Positions 22,056 to 33,235 of a DNA stretch of 64,000 bases are shown piece by piece. The notes under the pieces are model-generated. The model was not told the DNA's origin and did no database searches. It saw only the letters and a program-made list of their open reading frames with translations. Both the position numbers and the translations under genes were made by a program. Source of the DNA: Progne subis subis (lineage: Eukaryota > Chordata > Aves > Passeriformes > Hirundinidae); NCBI GenBank assembly GCA_022316685.1, contig JAKJHU010000677.1, forward strand, positions 1 to 64,000, read 5' to 3'. How positions within the stretch are numbered: the first letter of the stretch is position 1; every line of letters starts with the position of its first letter.

Positions 22056-24109
22056 AAAATATTTTGTTTTTCCAGACTGAGGGGGGAAAAAGAAAAGCCA
22101 GGAAGAGCTGAGGCCTGGCTGCCTGGAGGTGATTCCAGGGCGGATCACCAGGAATATCCCGACAGCTGCTGGAGCTTTTCCGCTCACCGGAGCACAACAT
22201 CAAAATTCCCAAATCCTGCGGCAGCCGACAAAACCTGGGGAAGTTTCGCTTCATGGGAGAGCAAAGGAAGCGCGGAGACACCTCTGGATGGGTTTTATTT
22301 TTGGGGGAGTTTTTTTTTTTTTTGAACAAATGCTGTTTCCTGCTCTTTTTTTGGGCGCCCTGGGAAGCGGGAAGCAGCCGAACGGAGCCGTCTCCCCTCG
22401 GAAAATTCGCCACTTCAGCTCCTGGAAAACACAACCTACGGGAAAATCGCAAATAAACCCAAAACCTCTGAGCCTGCAATTCCGCCCTGAGCAGTACCCA
22501 GAGCTTTTTGTTTTTTACCCCTGGAAAAACACCAGATCCGTATCCCAGCCACATTCCCAGGCATCCAAGGGAGGTGGGAATGGGAATAATGTCCCCACCC
22601 AGTGAGGGCAGTGTCACAATTTTTGCTGGCTTTTAAAACAATTTTCGTTTTAAATGTAATTTTCAACTTTTGTCAAGTTCCCCCTGAGTAAGAGAGGCAG
22701 GCAAAGAGGGCGGAGAGCACCTCCAAAGGAAATTTATCCAAATATTCCGAGGGATTTGCAAACAGGGAATGCCAGAGGGAAGGAAGGAGACAGGAAGGAG
22801 GACGAAAATTCAGCAGCATCCCACAGATCCTGGTGGGATCACAAATTCCAGGTGCTTTCAATACAAAACAGCCACAATTATGGGGAAAATCCCACGGTTT
22901 TCCAGGGAAAAAGCAGCACATTCCATGCGAGGATCCTAAAAAAAAACTGCTGAACCATGAAAGCTCCAAACAAATGAGGCACAGACCCCAAAATTTCGCC
23001 TCGACGCCCTTAAATTACGGCTTCAAGTAAGGATAAAACACAAATATTTCTGGAAAAATCTCGCCCCACCTTGATCCCACCACGTGAGAAATGTGGATTT
23101 AACAACTCCGTGCTGACAGAGAATAAAATGTTCCCAATCCTCCAAAAAAAATTCCCAAAAAACTCCTTTCCAAGTGGTTTTACAACAACCACTATCCCAC
23201 AAAACCCCCGAATTATTTATTGGGAAGCAATATTTTAATAAAAAGGGGATTTTTTTTTTTTTTTAACTCGTTTTCTCCTTTTCTGTGTTTTAAAGATGAA
23301 ATTTTACCAGGAGAAAAAAAAAAAAAAAAAATTAAACCCCAACACCACAACACCCAGAAAACCCCTAAAGAATAAAATCAAAGCCCCAAAAGTGAATATT
23401 TAATTCAATATTGTTCATGGAATAACAGCAAATTCATTTCCATGATGCTTCCAGACAATCTGGAGGCTGCTGGAGACACAAAGCGCCAGAATTTGAGGGG
23501 TTTTTTTAGCTTTAGTTTTTGAATTTTGAGTTTTTAGTGGCTTTGGGAGGTGGCAGCAGTGGTGGGAAAAGATTAAATTCTGTTGTGGATCGATGGTTTC
23601 TCCTTCCACCTCAAAATTCAAGTTTTGACTGCTGAAATATATAAAATTATTAAATTAAAAACGAATTTTGAGCCACTTCGGCACCAGCTTTTGATTTTTT
23701 GCCGAACAAACCTCGTCACGGAGCTGTAAAAAAATTCAGATTTTTGCAGATTCTACTGCAACATCTGGGAAAAACAAAACCAAACCAAACAAATCCAACA
23801 GGATTTGGTTCTGCTGGAGTGAAAGGGAAGCCTCAAGCACGGGGATTCCAACACACGAGGCTTTGGCTCCTGGGTTTTTTTTGCAGGATTCCATGGGAAA
23901 ATCTTGGGAATTGGGCTTGGAAAGAGCCAGGCTGGCAGGTGCCAGGTGGGCACAGGCGCCAACCCCCTTCCAAATATCCACAGGGACTCATCCCAATGTC
24001 CCAAGGATGGGAAATATTCCCTGGAAAAGCGCTGGGAGAGCAGGAGCCCAACACCCGGGAAGGGATTTATAGCCTGGGGTTTGGGATGGGCTTGGAGAAA
24101 TCCCAACCC

Positions 24110-24290
24110 AGAAATCCTGGAATGGTTTGGGTGGGAAGGGAACTTCAATCTCATCCTTTTCCAACCCCTGCCACGGACAGGGAGATTTTTCCCTACCCCA
24201 GGTTGCTCCAAACCGGCCTTGGACACTTTCAGGGATGAGACAGCCAGAGATTTTTTCTGGGAATTCCATCCCCAAATCCCATCTTATGGC
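24110..24290 (-). mobile_element. CR1 LINE 3' fragment
   Basis: GGAATGGTTTGGGTGGGAAG, CCAACCCCTGCCACGGACAG and GGTTGCTCCAAACCGGCCTT are reverse-oriented CR1 landmarks. Confidence 0.7.
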
Positions 24291-26119
24291 TGTCTGGGAA
24301 TCCATTCCCCCTTATCCTGTCCTTCCATCCTTTATCCCAAATCCTTCTCCAGCTTCCAAAGTTGTCCCAATAAAAAAAGGAAGCGGGAAAATTAATGAAG
24401 CTAATTAAGCGCCAAACCCACAGCACCACCGTCGTTATTAATGTAATTATAAACACATAAAAACTCCCGGCACTGCGGACAGGTAACAAATTAAAAAAAC
24501 AAACAAAGAAAAAAAAACCACATTAAAACCAATCAGAATAATTAAGACATTTTACGTGTAACACTGATTTATTCATCCGAAAATATTCTATAAAATGTTA
24601 TCGAATCCAACGGAGGTGGGGAAAGGGGATGGACGCAAACACAAGGGAGGCTGAAGTTCTGCTTAAAAAAAAAAAACAATAAAAACAAACATTAACCTCC
24701 CACGTTTCAAACATTTTAAACTGAATTTTTAAGGGGTTGAAAGGTTATTTCTGGAAATAAACACTGCACTGAGCGACCCAGCGAGGATATCAGGGGGGGT
24801 TTAGGTTGCAAAATCCTTGTGTTGATCTTGGAAAAATCAACACCTGAGCAGCCCAGGTGCCTCCCAGCCACTTTTCTGAGGAATATTCAGGATTTTTCCA
24901 CCTTCCAACCCCACAAATCCTCCAGCACATTCCCTCTATTCCCATCCTCCGAATGAGCCAGCCCTGAATTCAGCTGGATTGGGTCAGATCTCAACTTCCA
25001 GCTCCTTATTCCAGGGAAATTTGGGGCAAATAAATGATTTTTAAGGAGCTGCAGGGTTCTGTATATTTATATAAATTCACTTATTTCTCTATCTATTGGT
25101 AAGTATCTATTTAATCCTATTATTCTGTGGAATATTCAATATTCCCATGACTGTCTTCACTCAATTTTAGAAATGAAATCATCCAAGGGAATCATCCCGA
25201 AAGCTAAAATTAATTATTTTCATAGAACTTTTCCCCTCCTGCTCAAATCAAGCCCAACCCAAAGTGCTCAACAGGCAGCCAAGATGGCTTAATTCCTTTT
25301 TTTTCCCTCTCTTTTCTTTTATTTTTCTACTGAAATAAAAACGCCTTGGTGTCGTAAAGATGCAAATCTCCCACCTTCATGGCATAAAAAGGGACAATTC
25401 CTGCTCTGAGTTAAGCAGAAAATAAACAGAAAATAGCAAATAAAATAAACAGAAAATAACAAATAAAATAAACAGAAAACACAAGAAAAAACCCTTCAGC
25501 TTTTGGGAATAACGCCCCCCAAGAAAATCTCCTTTTTTTAACTCTCAGGATGCTTTGGAGATGTCCTGAAGTTTGTTCTTGCTGTGGTTTCCTTAACCCT
25601 CTGAAATAAAAGGTAAATTATTCCTGAGCATAATTCAAGAGTTTAACTACTTAAAGAGCTTTAAAATTTAAAATAATTCGTGATTTTAGGTTCAAACCTC
25701 ACCAAATTTTAATTCATTCACAACGCAATGAGCCCCGAAATGAAGAATCCACCTCGTGAGCCGACGTAATTAAAATACAGATTATACAAATACGAGATAT
25801 AAGTATGAGATATTAGCCTGATTAAATGAAATAAAAGCCAAATTTAGTGGCTGAAAGGTGACCTCCTGCGGGCACCCAAACTCCTGACACGCTCACTGAG
25901 GTGGCTCAAGCTGGGGACACCGATGTCCCCTCCCCAAAATTGTCCCCAACACCTTCACTGCTTTCATTGGTGCAAAAAAAAAGGTAGAAAACTGAATTTT
26001 TGTTTTAAAAAGGGTTGTTTTCCGAGCTTGAGGCTCCAGGTTTAACACTTAACATTTTAGGAGAAAATTTAAAAATAAAATTCACAGGAAAAAGCCTCCT
26101 GAAAAATCCAGGTAGGAAA

Positions 26120-26475
26120 ACAAATTTATATATAGAGAATCAAATGAAATCCTCGAAGTCATGTAGAGAATAAAGCTCGGAAAAAAAATCAAAACAGAAG
26201 TCATAAGGAATAAAATTTAAAAATCAAACTTCTAGAGAATTAAGCTAAGAAATACAAGTCATAGGGAATAAAAGTTAAAAAAATCAAACTCATAGAGAGA
26301 ATAGAAGCAGCAAGTCAAACTCTTAGAGAATAAAGCTTAAAAAATCAAACTCATAGAGAGAATAAAAGCAGAAAGTCAAACCTTTAGAGAATAAAGCTTA
26401 AAAATCAAACTCATATAAAGAATAAAACTAAAAAAAAAATGAAACTTCTAGAGAATAAAACTTCTAGAAAACAAC
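26120..26475. repeat. Degenerate ~30/60-bp AT-rich tandem repeat
   Basis: Repeats of TAGAGAATAAAGCTTAAAAA followed by TCAAACTCATAGAGAGAATA. NFYC intron 1. Confidence 0.8.
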
Positions 26476-27479
26476 AACAAAAAACAGCCCTGGACATCTT
26501 TGGAGCAGAAGGGACGCCCAAACTTCACTCCTTAAAATGGGACCTTCCTGCCTCTCCAAAGCTGGGGAAAAAAAAAAATCAAAAAGGACCTGGAATAATT
26601 TGTTAATAAATTTATTTCCAGATTTCCCAGGCTCTTCCTGCTGCTCTTGACCTAGAAAGATGGAGCAGAACCTCCTCCCCAGCCTCCCACGAGCTGAGGC
26701 CATCAGAATACGCCAAATATCGGGTGGAATCGAGATTTCGGCAGCGTTCTTATTTTAACTTCTGCCCTCGTGTCCTGATCTACCCTGATTTCTACAGAAA
26801 TATATTAAAATATCTTATTCTTGCTACAAGATGCTGACAGTGACCTTCACGCTCGCAGCAAATCCCCAGTCCTGGCCCACAGCCGGCTCCAGAAGTTCCT
26901 CCAAGGTTCCCAAATTATCAAAAGGTGACTTTTGGGGACGTTTCTCCTCTCGCTCCCTTCCTCACACTCCAACTGTGACAGTGCCAAGAAGTTGGAACAA
27001 CCCTGAGGTGAGGAGCTGGGAGCTTTAATTTTGAATTAAATCTCCCCAAATCACGCTGGGAACGAAGCTGGAGCCCAAGGAAATCCTGACAGGAGGCGAA
27101 GCTCAGCTTCAAGGACCTGGACCCGCGTTCCAAAACCCTTACAAGAAGAAGTTGTACAAGCCAATTATCATTAATTTCCCTAAAACAGCGCTTTTAAGGT
27201 CAACAATCAACAGAGAAGGGGAGGAAAAAAAAGCTGTTTTTTCACCCTGAGAGGGAAAAGGACGGGAAAAGCATCTCGGAGGAGCAGGAATGTCCGCGAT
27301 GCGCTCGCCAAAACCCAACTTTAATTCTAATCTCCCAACTATCCCCCGTGTCCTTGATGCCCTCGGCCACCGCGAGCAGCTCCGGTTTTTTTCCTTCCCC
27401 TTTTCATCTTTTTTTTCTTTTCTCTCTCCTTTTTTTTTTTTTTTTTTTTTTTTTCCCCAGGTCCAAAGTGCCGCAAACA

Positions 27480-28580
27480 AACTTTGTCCTTCAGAGCGGC
27501 GGCTCGGAGCGCTGGGATTTCAAGGTCACTCGTGCAGGCCCCGCTCCAAGTCGGGCTGCGGCGGTGGCGGAGCGCGGCCGGCCCGGAGCTCGGGGAGCGC
27601 CCCGGGGACCCCTCAGCCCGGGCCGGGCCGCGGAGCCCCCGCTCCCCCCGTGACCTTCGGCGCTGACTTCCCGAGAAAAACGACAACAAAGGGTTTGCCG
27701 GGACACGCTGAGGGGGTTCGGGGGTGTCGCGGCTCCGCTGTCGCAACCCCCGGCCCCGCGGGGCCTTGGCGGCCGGGCCAAGGGCACCGGGGGAGCCCCC
27801 GCCGCGCTCGGGGCACCTCGGGGTGGGGGCACCGCTGCTTTGTTCCCCCCCCCCCCCCCAATCGCTGCCCTCACGGTGTTACCGGCGCTGGGGGCGGCTC
27901 GGCGGGGAGCACCGGGGGTTTAACCCCGAACCCCGCAGCGGGCACCTCCCGCCGCGCCCTCCCCCTCCCTCAGCGGGACGCGCGAGCATCCCCCGCCGCC
28001 GCGGCCTGTCCCCGGCGCACGGGCCGCCCTCCCCCGCGGCCCACCGCAGCGGCAGCGCCCCGGACTCACCGCCGGCCGTGCCCGCGGCCGGGGGTTTTCC
28101 CCCGCCATGGCTTTGTCTTTGAGTGACCCCGGGAGCCGCCGGGGCCCCCCCCCGGGCCGGGCCGTGCCCGCGGCCCCTTTAACGGCGGCGGCCCCGCGCG
28201 CCCCGCTGCGCGCGCCCGGCCCGCCCCCCGCCCGCGCCCATTGGCCGCGCGCCCCGCGGCCGCGCTCTCCCATTGGCCGCGCGCCCCGCGGCCCCGCGCT
28301 CCCATTGGCTGGCGCCGCGGCGCAGCCTCGCCGGCCGCTTCCTGCTTTAAAGTTACCTTGAGCGGCGGCCGCAGGGGTCAGGCAAGCCCCGCCCCTCAGC
28401 CCCGCCCCGATTGGCCGCCTCGCCTCCTATTCAAACGCCCGAGCAGGCCGGCGGGGGCGGCCGCTGATTGGCCCGCGCGCCTGTCAATCACAGCGGTTCC
28501 CGCCACGCCTTCCCGGCGGGGCGCGGGGGCCGCACGTGCGCGAGGCGCGGCGGGAGCGCGCGCGCTCGGATCCCGGAATT
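27480..28580 (-). promoter_or_regulatory. NFYC: CpG-island promoter of NFYC with CCAAT array
   Basis: This is a dense CpG region. A minus-strand splice donor (exon end 28070, GTGAGT from 28069) closes a likely non-coding first exon. Upstream of it are five minus-strand CCAAT boxes, seen as ATTGG on the plus strand at 28240, 28272, 28304, 28410 and 28467. The first three are exactly 32 bp apart. The TSS is not determined but is probably between 28110 and 28230. Confidence 0.75.
28070..28180 (-). other. NFYC: Candidate NFYC alternative first exon (exon 1b)
   Basis: The 3' end is fixed by the donor GGCG/GTGAGTCC at 28070/28069; the 5' end is a guess. It would splice to the acceptor at 18611. 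An ATG at 28108 with G at -3 and G at +4 opens a short frame that is not the NFYC frame. Confidence 0.55.
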
Positions 28581-28584
28581 CCAG

Positions 28585-29060
28585 AAATTTTGGGATCTTT
28601 GGAGATCACCCGGTCCAACCCCCTGCCAAGGCAGGGTGACACAGGGGCAGCTCCAGGTGGGGTTGGGATGTCCCAGAGAGGGAGACTCCAGCTGCTCCAG
28701 GGTTTCCTGGAATGAAGCTCTTCCTCAGGGTGAGGTGGAACTCGCTGTGGGTTCATTTACAGCCCCTGCTCCTCGTCCTGTCCCTGAACAGAGCCTGGCA
28801 CCGCCCTCTGACACCCCTTGGGGACATTTTATGGATCGATGGGATCCTCTCCCAGCCTTCCCTTCTCCAGATCCACCTCCCAGTTTTTCCTCCTAAGGAT
28901 CCCTGAGAGCTCCAGCTTGGACAAATCTGCTGCTTCCCAGGAATAATGAATTCCAGCAGGGCCACAGCCAACTCAGCTCTGCTCTTTCTCCTCACCAGGA
29001 GAGGCTCCAAACCCCAAATCTCTCTGGACGCTCTCCAGCTGCTCCCGAGTATCCCAGGAC
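28585..29060 (-). mobile_element. CR1 LINE fragment flanking the NFYC CpG island
   Basis: GGAGATCACCCGGTCCAACC, CCCTGCCAAGGCAGGG, CTCCAGGGTTTCCTGGAATG and CTCTCCAGCTGCTCCCGAGT are CR1 landmarks in minus orientation. Its 3' terminus directly abuts the CpG island. Confidence 0.65.
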
Positions 29061-29708
29061 TGGATCCCTTATGGCCGCAGCCCCAGGTTGGTGCTTCCCG
29101 GTGGGAATGGGAACATTCCCTCCCCACCCTTATCCCTGGGAGCCACCGGGAACAGGGATCGGGATCCCACAGTCCTCCCACGAGGCTGCACCGCCCCACA
29201 AACATTCCAGAGGATGAGGGAAGAAAAAAAACGAGGCGGCTTTTCCAACTCCACTGGCACAGCCCCCGAGCCCTGGGCAGGATGAATCCCAGCAAAATTC
29301 CCGGCAGGAAGCACAGGTGGAGCGTTCTCCTCCCAAAACCAATAATTTCCCGTCGGTTTTAACCACACACAGTCTCACTCTGCCCCCTCCAGCAGCACTT
29401 CGGGAGCCCTTGGATGGGAATTTGGGAAAACGGGAATGGCCCACAATAAAAAAGTTGTGATATTTTAACCTCTGGATGCGCAAATCCCAGTTTTATCAAC
29501 AACACCCCAATGGATTTTGAGTTGTAATTCCAAACTATAATTTCCTGCTGATGGGATTATCCAGGGGGAAAAAATAATTGGAAAGCACAGCCAAGCTTCG
29601 AGCAGCCCTGCAGATTAAATCACTTTGAACCCGGTAATGAGGAGAGATTAATTTAAAAATAATCTTCCTGATAATTTGGGGGAATAGAATTGGTTAAAAC
29701 ATGGCCTT

Positions 29709-29733
29709 AAAAAAAAAAAAAAAAAAAAAAAAA
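29709..29733. repeat. Poly(A) tract
   Basis: A run of about 25 A on the plus strand with no recognisable element attached. Confidence 0.85.
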
Positions 29734-30034
29734 TTACACTCCGTTCTCTTTCTGTGGCATTCCTCAGATAAAAAAACAGGGCCTGGAAGCTGTGGAATTC
29801 TGACTATTGGAATTATGTGAGGTACTTTGGGTGGTATGAAAAACAAACCCAGCACCTTTCCTGCAGAACAGAGGAATGCCTGGCTGGAATTCCGAGGGGT
29901 TCTGACTGGCCAAACACATTCCAAGGGACCCTAAAGCTGCTCTGCTGTGCTTGGGAATGACGGGAAGAGCCGGGGGGATGATCCGCAGGAACAGCTGAGG
30001 CTCACAGAGTGTTTAATAATTCCTTGTGACAGTA

Positions 30035-30190
30035 AAAACTGGTTAATTTGGGGAAGATCTACAGTAGCGGGTTTATTTGTGGGGTGATAAAACCCCCAAA
30101 TTAATTTTGGGAAGTTCTACAGTAAAGGGTTTATTTGTGGGGAAAAAAACCCAACCGAATTAATCTGGGAAGCCCTGAAGGGTTTATTTC
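30035..30190. repeat. ~70-bp imperfect tandem repeat
   Basis: CTACAGTAGCGGGTTTATTT and CTACAGTAAAGGGTTTATTT share flanks AATTTGGGGAAG and AATTTTGGGAAG. A third, poorer copy ends near 30190. Confidence 0.7.
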
Positions 30191-30229
30191 AATCACTGCA
30201 GCTGTTCTTGCTCTGAAATCACAGAGGGC

Positions 30230-30442
30230 ATGGATGGGATTTTGGGAAGGAATTCTTTCTTGTGAGGGTGGGGAGGGACTGGCCCAGATTTGCTGTGGCT
30301 GCCCCTGGATCCCTGGAAGTGTCCAAGGCCAGCTTGGAGCAAGCTGGGACAGTGGGAGGTGTCTGTGCCCATGGAATTGTGTGGGACTGGATGGGATTTC
30401 AGCTCCCTCCCAACTCAAACCATTCCATGATTCCATGAACTA
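30230..30442 (+). mobile_element. CR1 LINE 3' fragment
   Basis: GGAAGGAATTCTTTCTTGTG, CCCTGGAAGTGTCCAAGGCC, GAGCAAGCTGGGACAGTGGG and CAAACCATTCCATGATTCCA give a nearly complete CR1 tail with its terminal repeats. Confidence 0.85.
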
Positions 30443-30709
30443 CAGAGTTACTGGGAAAACATCGGGAGAAAGGAATGTTCTGAACCCTGTAGCTGTCACC
30501 TGCCTCTCTGAGGCACTTCTAGGAACCCACCGCTGCCCGAAAACGCGCTTGGACAAACAGGAATTATCTTGATCGAGCACAAACGAGCGAGGGACAGACC
30601 AGCAAGGCAGGAAAAACGCCTGGCTCAAGGTCACCAGCTGAGCACAGGCACTGTTGGGATCACACCTATTCCTGCCTGGAATGAGCAGTCAGGGATTCTG
30701 CTGGATCCC

Positions 30710-30925
30710 AGAGCCGTGGAATATCCTGAGCTGGAAGGATCCTCAAGGATCGTGCAGTCCAACCCCTGAACAATCCCACACTGGGAGTGTTGTCCAAACA
30801 TTCCTGGAGCTCTGGCAGCCTTGGGAATGTTCCCATTCCTTAGGGAGCCTGATCACTGCCCCAGCACCAAAACCTTTCCCTAAATCCAACCTAAATCCCC
30901 CCTGGAACAGCTCCAGCCATTCCCT
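30710..30925 (-). mobile_element. CR1 LINE 3' fragment
   Basis: GAATATCCTGAGCTGGAAGG, CAAGGATCGTGCAGTCCAAC and TGTCCAAACATTCCTGGAGC are reverse-oriented CR1 landmarks. Confidence 0.85.
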
Positions 30926-31719
30926 GGGATCCTGTCCCTGGTTATGCCAGAGCCAGGTGTGACATTGTTGTCACCACGGTGCCCAGGTGAGCTGAGGCTG
31001 TCACAGCACCAGGACAAACAGCCCGGTCCCAAACCAGAACCTCCTTTAAGGAAAAACCCAAGGAAAGGCCCGGGATGTTGCTGAGGAAGTTTTAATGGTT
31101 TGGTTTGTAGGGCTGGAGGAAAAGGTAACGAGCTCACGGGCTTTGACTGGTCCTTGCTTAGACAGCAGAGGAGGCAGGGAAGATTTATTCCCAGATCCAT
31201 GGAAAATACTCCACTAACCAAGAGAAGCAGCTCAGAACTGCTCCCAAGAGTCACATTCCAGAAGCAGCCAGGGTAGTGTTCCTTCTTCTGTGAGCAACCT
31301 GGAATCTGCCAGAGCTCCGGGGTCTGGAGCTGGCCCTGGGAAACAGCTCAGCCACCCCAAAGCTGCCCTGACACCCCTCAAACACCTGCACGAGAAACAC
31401 TGAAGAAATCCCACCTTGCCCAAAAGAATTCCTGGTTATCCAGGCTGCACCCACACTGATGGCAGTGCCCTGGGATTTACCAGCTACCTGGGGACATTCC
31501 TTTTATTCCCTTGGCTCGGGAAAAAGCAGGATTTAGAGAGACAAAGGTGTTCTCACAGCTCTTGCTGCTTTTTGAGCATGAATTAAACACCCAAAACAAT
31601 ACCAGAAACCCCTGAGTGCCTTGTCACAGTCCTGCTCCTCTTCCTGTGAAATGCTGTACAGAGCCTGAAGAAGCGAGATTCTCAAGGCTTGGATGACAAA
31701 AATCCCCAAGACTGGTAAA

Positions 31720-31965
31720 ACAGAATCGTGGAACCATGGCATGGCAAAACGTTAAGGCTTGGAAGGGATCTCAAAAAAGGATCACCGAGTGCCACCCCCT
31801 GCCATGGGCAGGGAAAATCCCAGATTGCTCCAAGTCACATCCAGCCCAGCCCTGGACACTTCTGGGGATCCAGGGGCAGCCACAGCTGCCCTGGGAAATC
31901 CATTCCAGCCCCTCACCACTCACAGCCAAGAATTTCTTCCTAAAATTAAATCCAAACCTAAACAT
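31720..31965 (-). mobile_element. CR1 LINE 3' fragment
   Basis: CAGAATCGTGGAACCATGGC, GCCACCCCCTGCCATGGGCA, CCAGCCCTGGACACTTCTGG and AAGAATTTCTTCCTAAAATT give a reverse-oriented CR1 tail. Confidence 0.85.
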
Positions 31966-32029
31966 CCGAGCTTCCCTCTCCCCCCTCCCACTCCTTTCTC
32001 AGATAGGTCAGGATCGCAACCCGCCTTGG

Positions 32030-32195
32030 AATCAGACAACCAGGAACGGTTTGGGTGAAAGAGACCTTAAAGCTCATCCCATTCCACCCCTGCCACGGGC
32101 AGAGACACCTTCCACTACACCACGCTACTCAAGGCTTTATCCACCTTGGCTCTGGACCCTTCCAGGGATGAGGCACCACAGCGCATCCCCTGCGG
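32030..32195 (-). mobile_element. CR1 LINE 3' fragment
   Basis: GAACGGTTTGGGTGAAAGAG, CATCCCATTCCACCCCTGCC and GACCCTTCCAGGGATGAGGC; reverse orientation, at the edge of the upstream CpG island. Confidence 0.75.
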
Positions 32196-32269
32196 CCTCG
32201 CAGATCCCACCCGGGAAAACACCGGGAGGCCTCCGCGCTGTGCTGCCCGCCGGCCGTGAGGCACCGCGT

Positions 32270-32550
32270 TCCCCGGGCTCCGCCAGCCCCGAATCCTGGC
32301 TCTCCCGGGTTCCGCCGGCCCCGAATCCCGGCTCTCGGGCCGGGGGTCTCCCGGGTTCCGCTGGCCCCGAATCCCGGCTCTCGGGCCGGGGGTCTCCCGG
32401 GTTCCGCTGGCCCCGAATCCCGGCTCTCGGGCCGGGGGTCCCGGGTTGTGTCAGCCCCGAATCCCGGCTCTCGGGCCGGGGGTCCCGGGTTGTGTCAGCC
32501 CCGAATCCCGGCTCTCGGGCCGGGGGTCCCGGGTTGTGTCAGCCCCACCC
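32270..32550. repeat. ~45-bp GC-rich minisatellite inside the NFYC distal CpG island
   Basis: About six units with the core CCCCGAATCCCGGCTCTCGG and GCCGGGGGTC. The first copies share GGGTTCCGCTGG and the later ones GGGTTGTGTCAG, so two subtypes have expanded one after the other. Confidence 0.92.
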
Positions 32551-32809
32551 CGCGCCCGCGCGGGACAACGGTCCGCTCGCTGTCCTCTCTCCGGTCCGCA
32601 CCCCGCCAGCCAATCAGCGCCCACCTCTTCGCGCCCGCCTCCCCCACGCGGGCCAATCAGCGCGCGCGCCGCCGCCCAGCCAATCGCAGCGCGGCCGTTC
32701 GGGAAGCGGGGGGGGGCCGCAACGACCCCTCGGGCCGCCCCCGCCCCGCGCCCCCTCACGGGCCGCCGCCGCCGCCGCCTCCCCCCCGCCGCGCTCCCCG
32801 CGCACTCAC

Positions 32810-32930
32810 CGGGGCGGCCGGCGCCGCGACCTCCGCCTGCTCCGCCCGCTGCCCGCGCTGCCTCCGGCGCGGCCGGCGGGAGGCGCGGAGGGGAGGGGGG
32901 GGGGGGAAAGGGGGGCGGCCGGAGCGGACT
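32810..32930 (-). other. NFYC: Candidate NFYC distal first exon (exon 1a)
   Basis: The donor at 32809 is strong and the exon sequence is GC-rich without a start codon in good context. The 5' end is not determined. It would be a non-coding exon spliced to 18611 or through other 5' exons. Confidence 0.5.
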
Positions 32931-33144
32931 GAGCGCCGAGCGGCCGAGAAACAAGATGGCGGCGGGGCCGTGAGGCGGTGGGGCGGAGGCTCCGCCCTTT
33001 TTTGTTCCCCCCCCCCCCCCCCCGCTTTCCTCCTCCCGCTTTCCTCCTCCCGCTTCCCCTCCCCGGGCGGCGCGTGCGGGCGCGTGACCCGGCGGGGATC
33101 TCGCGAGATTTGCCGGGCGGGAGCGGGCGGAGGCGCCGTGAGGG

Positions 33145-33235
33145 AGCCGGAGAAACCGGGACAAACCGGGACAAACAGGGACAAACCGAACAAACCAGGA
33201 CAAACCGAACAAACCGAACAAAGCGGGAGGGATCT
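33145..33235. repeat. Short tandem repeat (ACAAACCGGG-type)
   Basis: Variants of GGGACAAACC and GAACAAACC with a 9-11-bp period, just downstream of the TCTCGCGAGA motif. Confidence 0.85.

Noticed and set aside
27290..28126. 278-codon plus-strand frame in the proximal CpG island
   Set aside because: Low-complexity Pro/Arg/Ala-rich translation of a CpG island, running antisense to the likely NFYC first exon.
28484..28490. TCAATCA near 28484 as a sixth CCAAT box
   Set aside because: The core is TCAAT, not CCAAT, and lacks the preferred flank.
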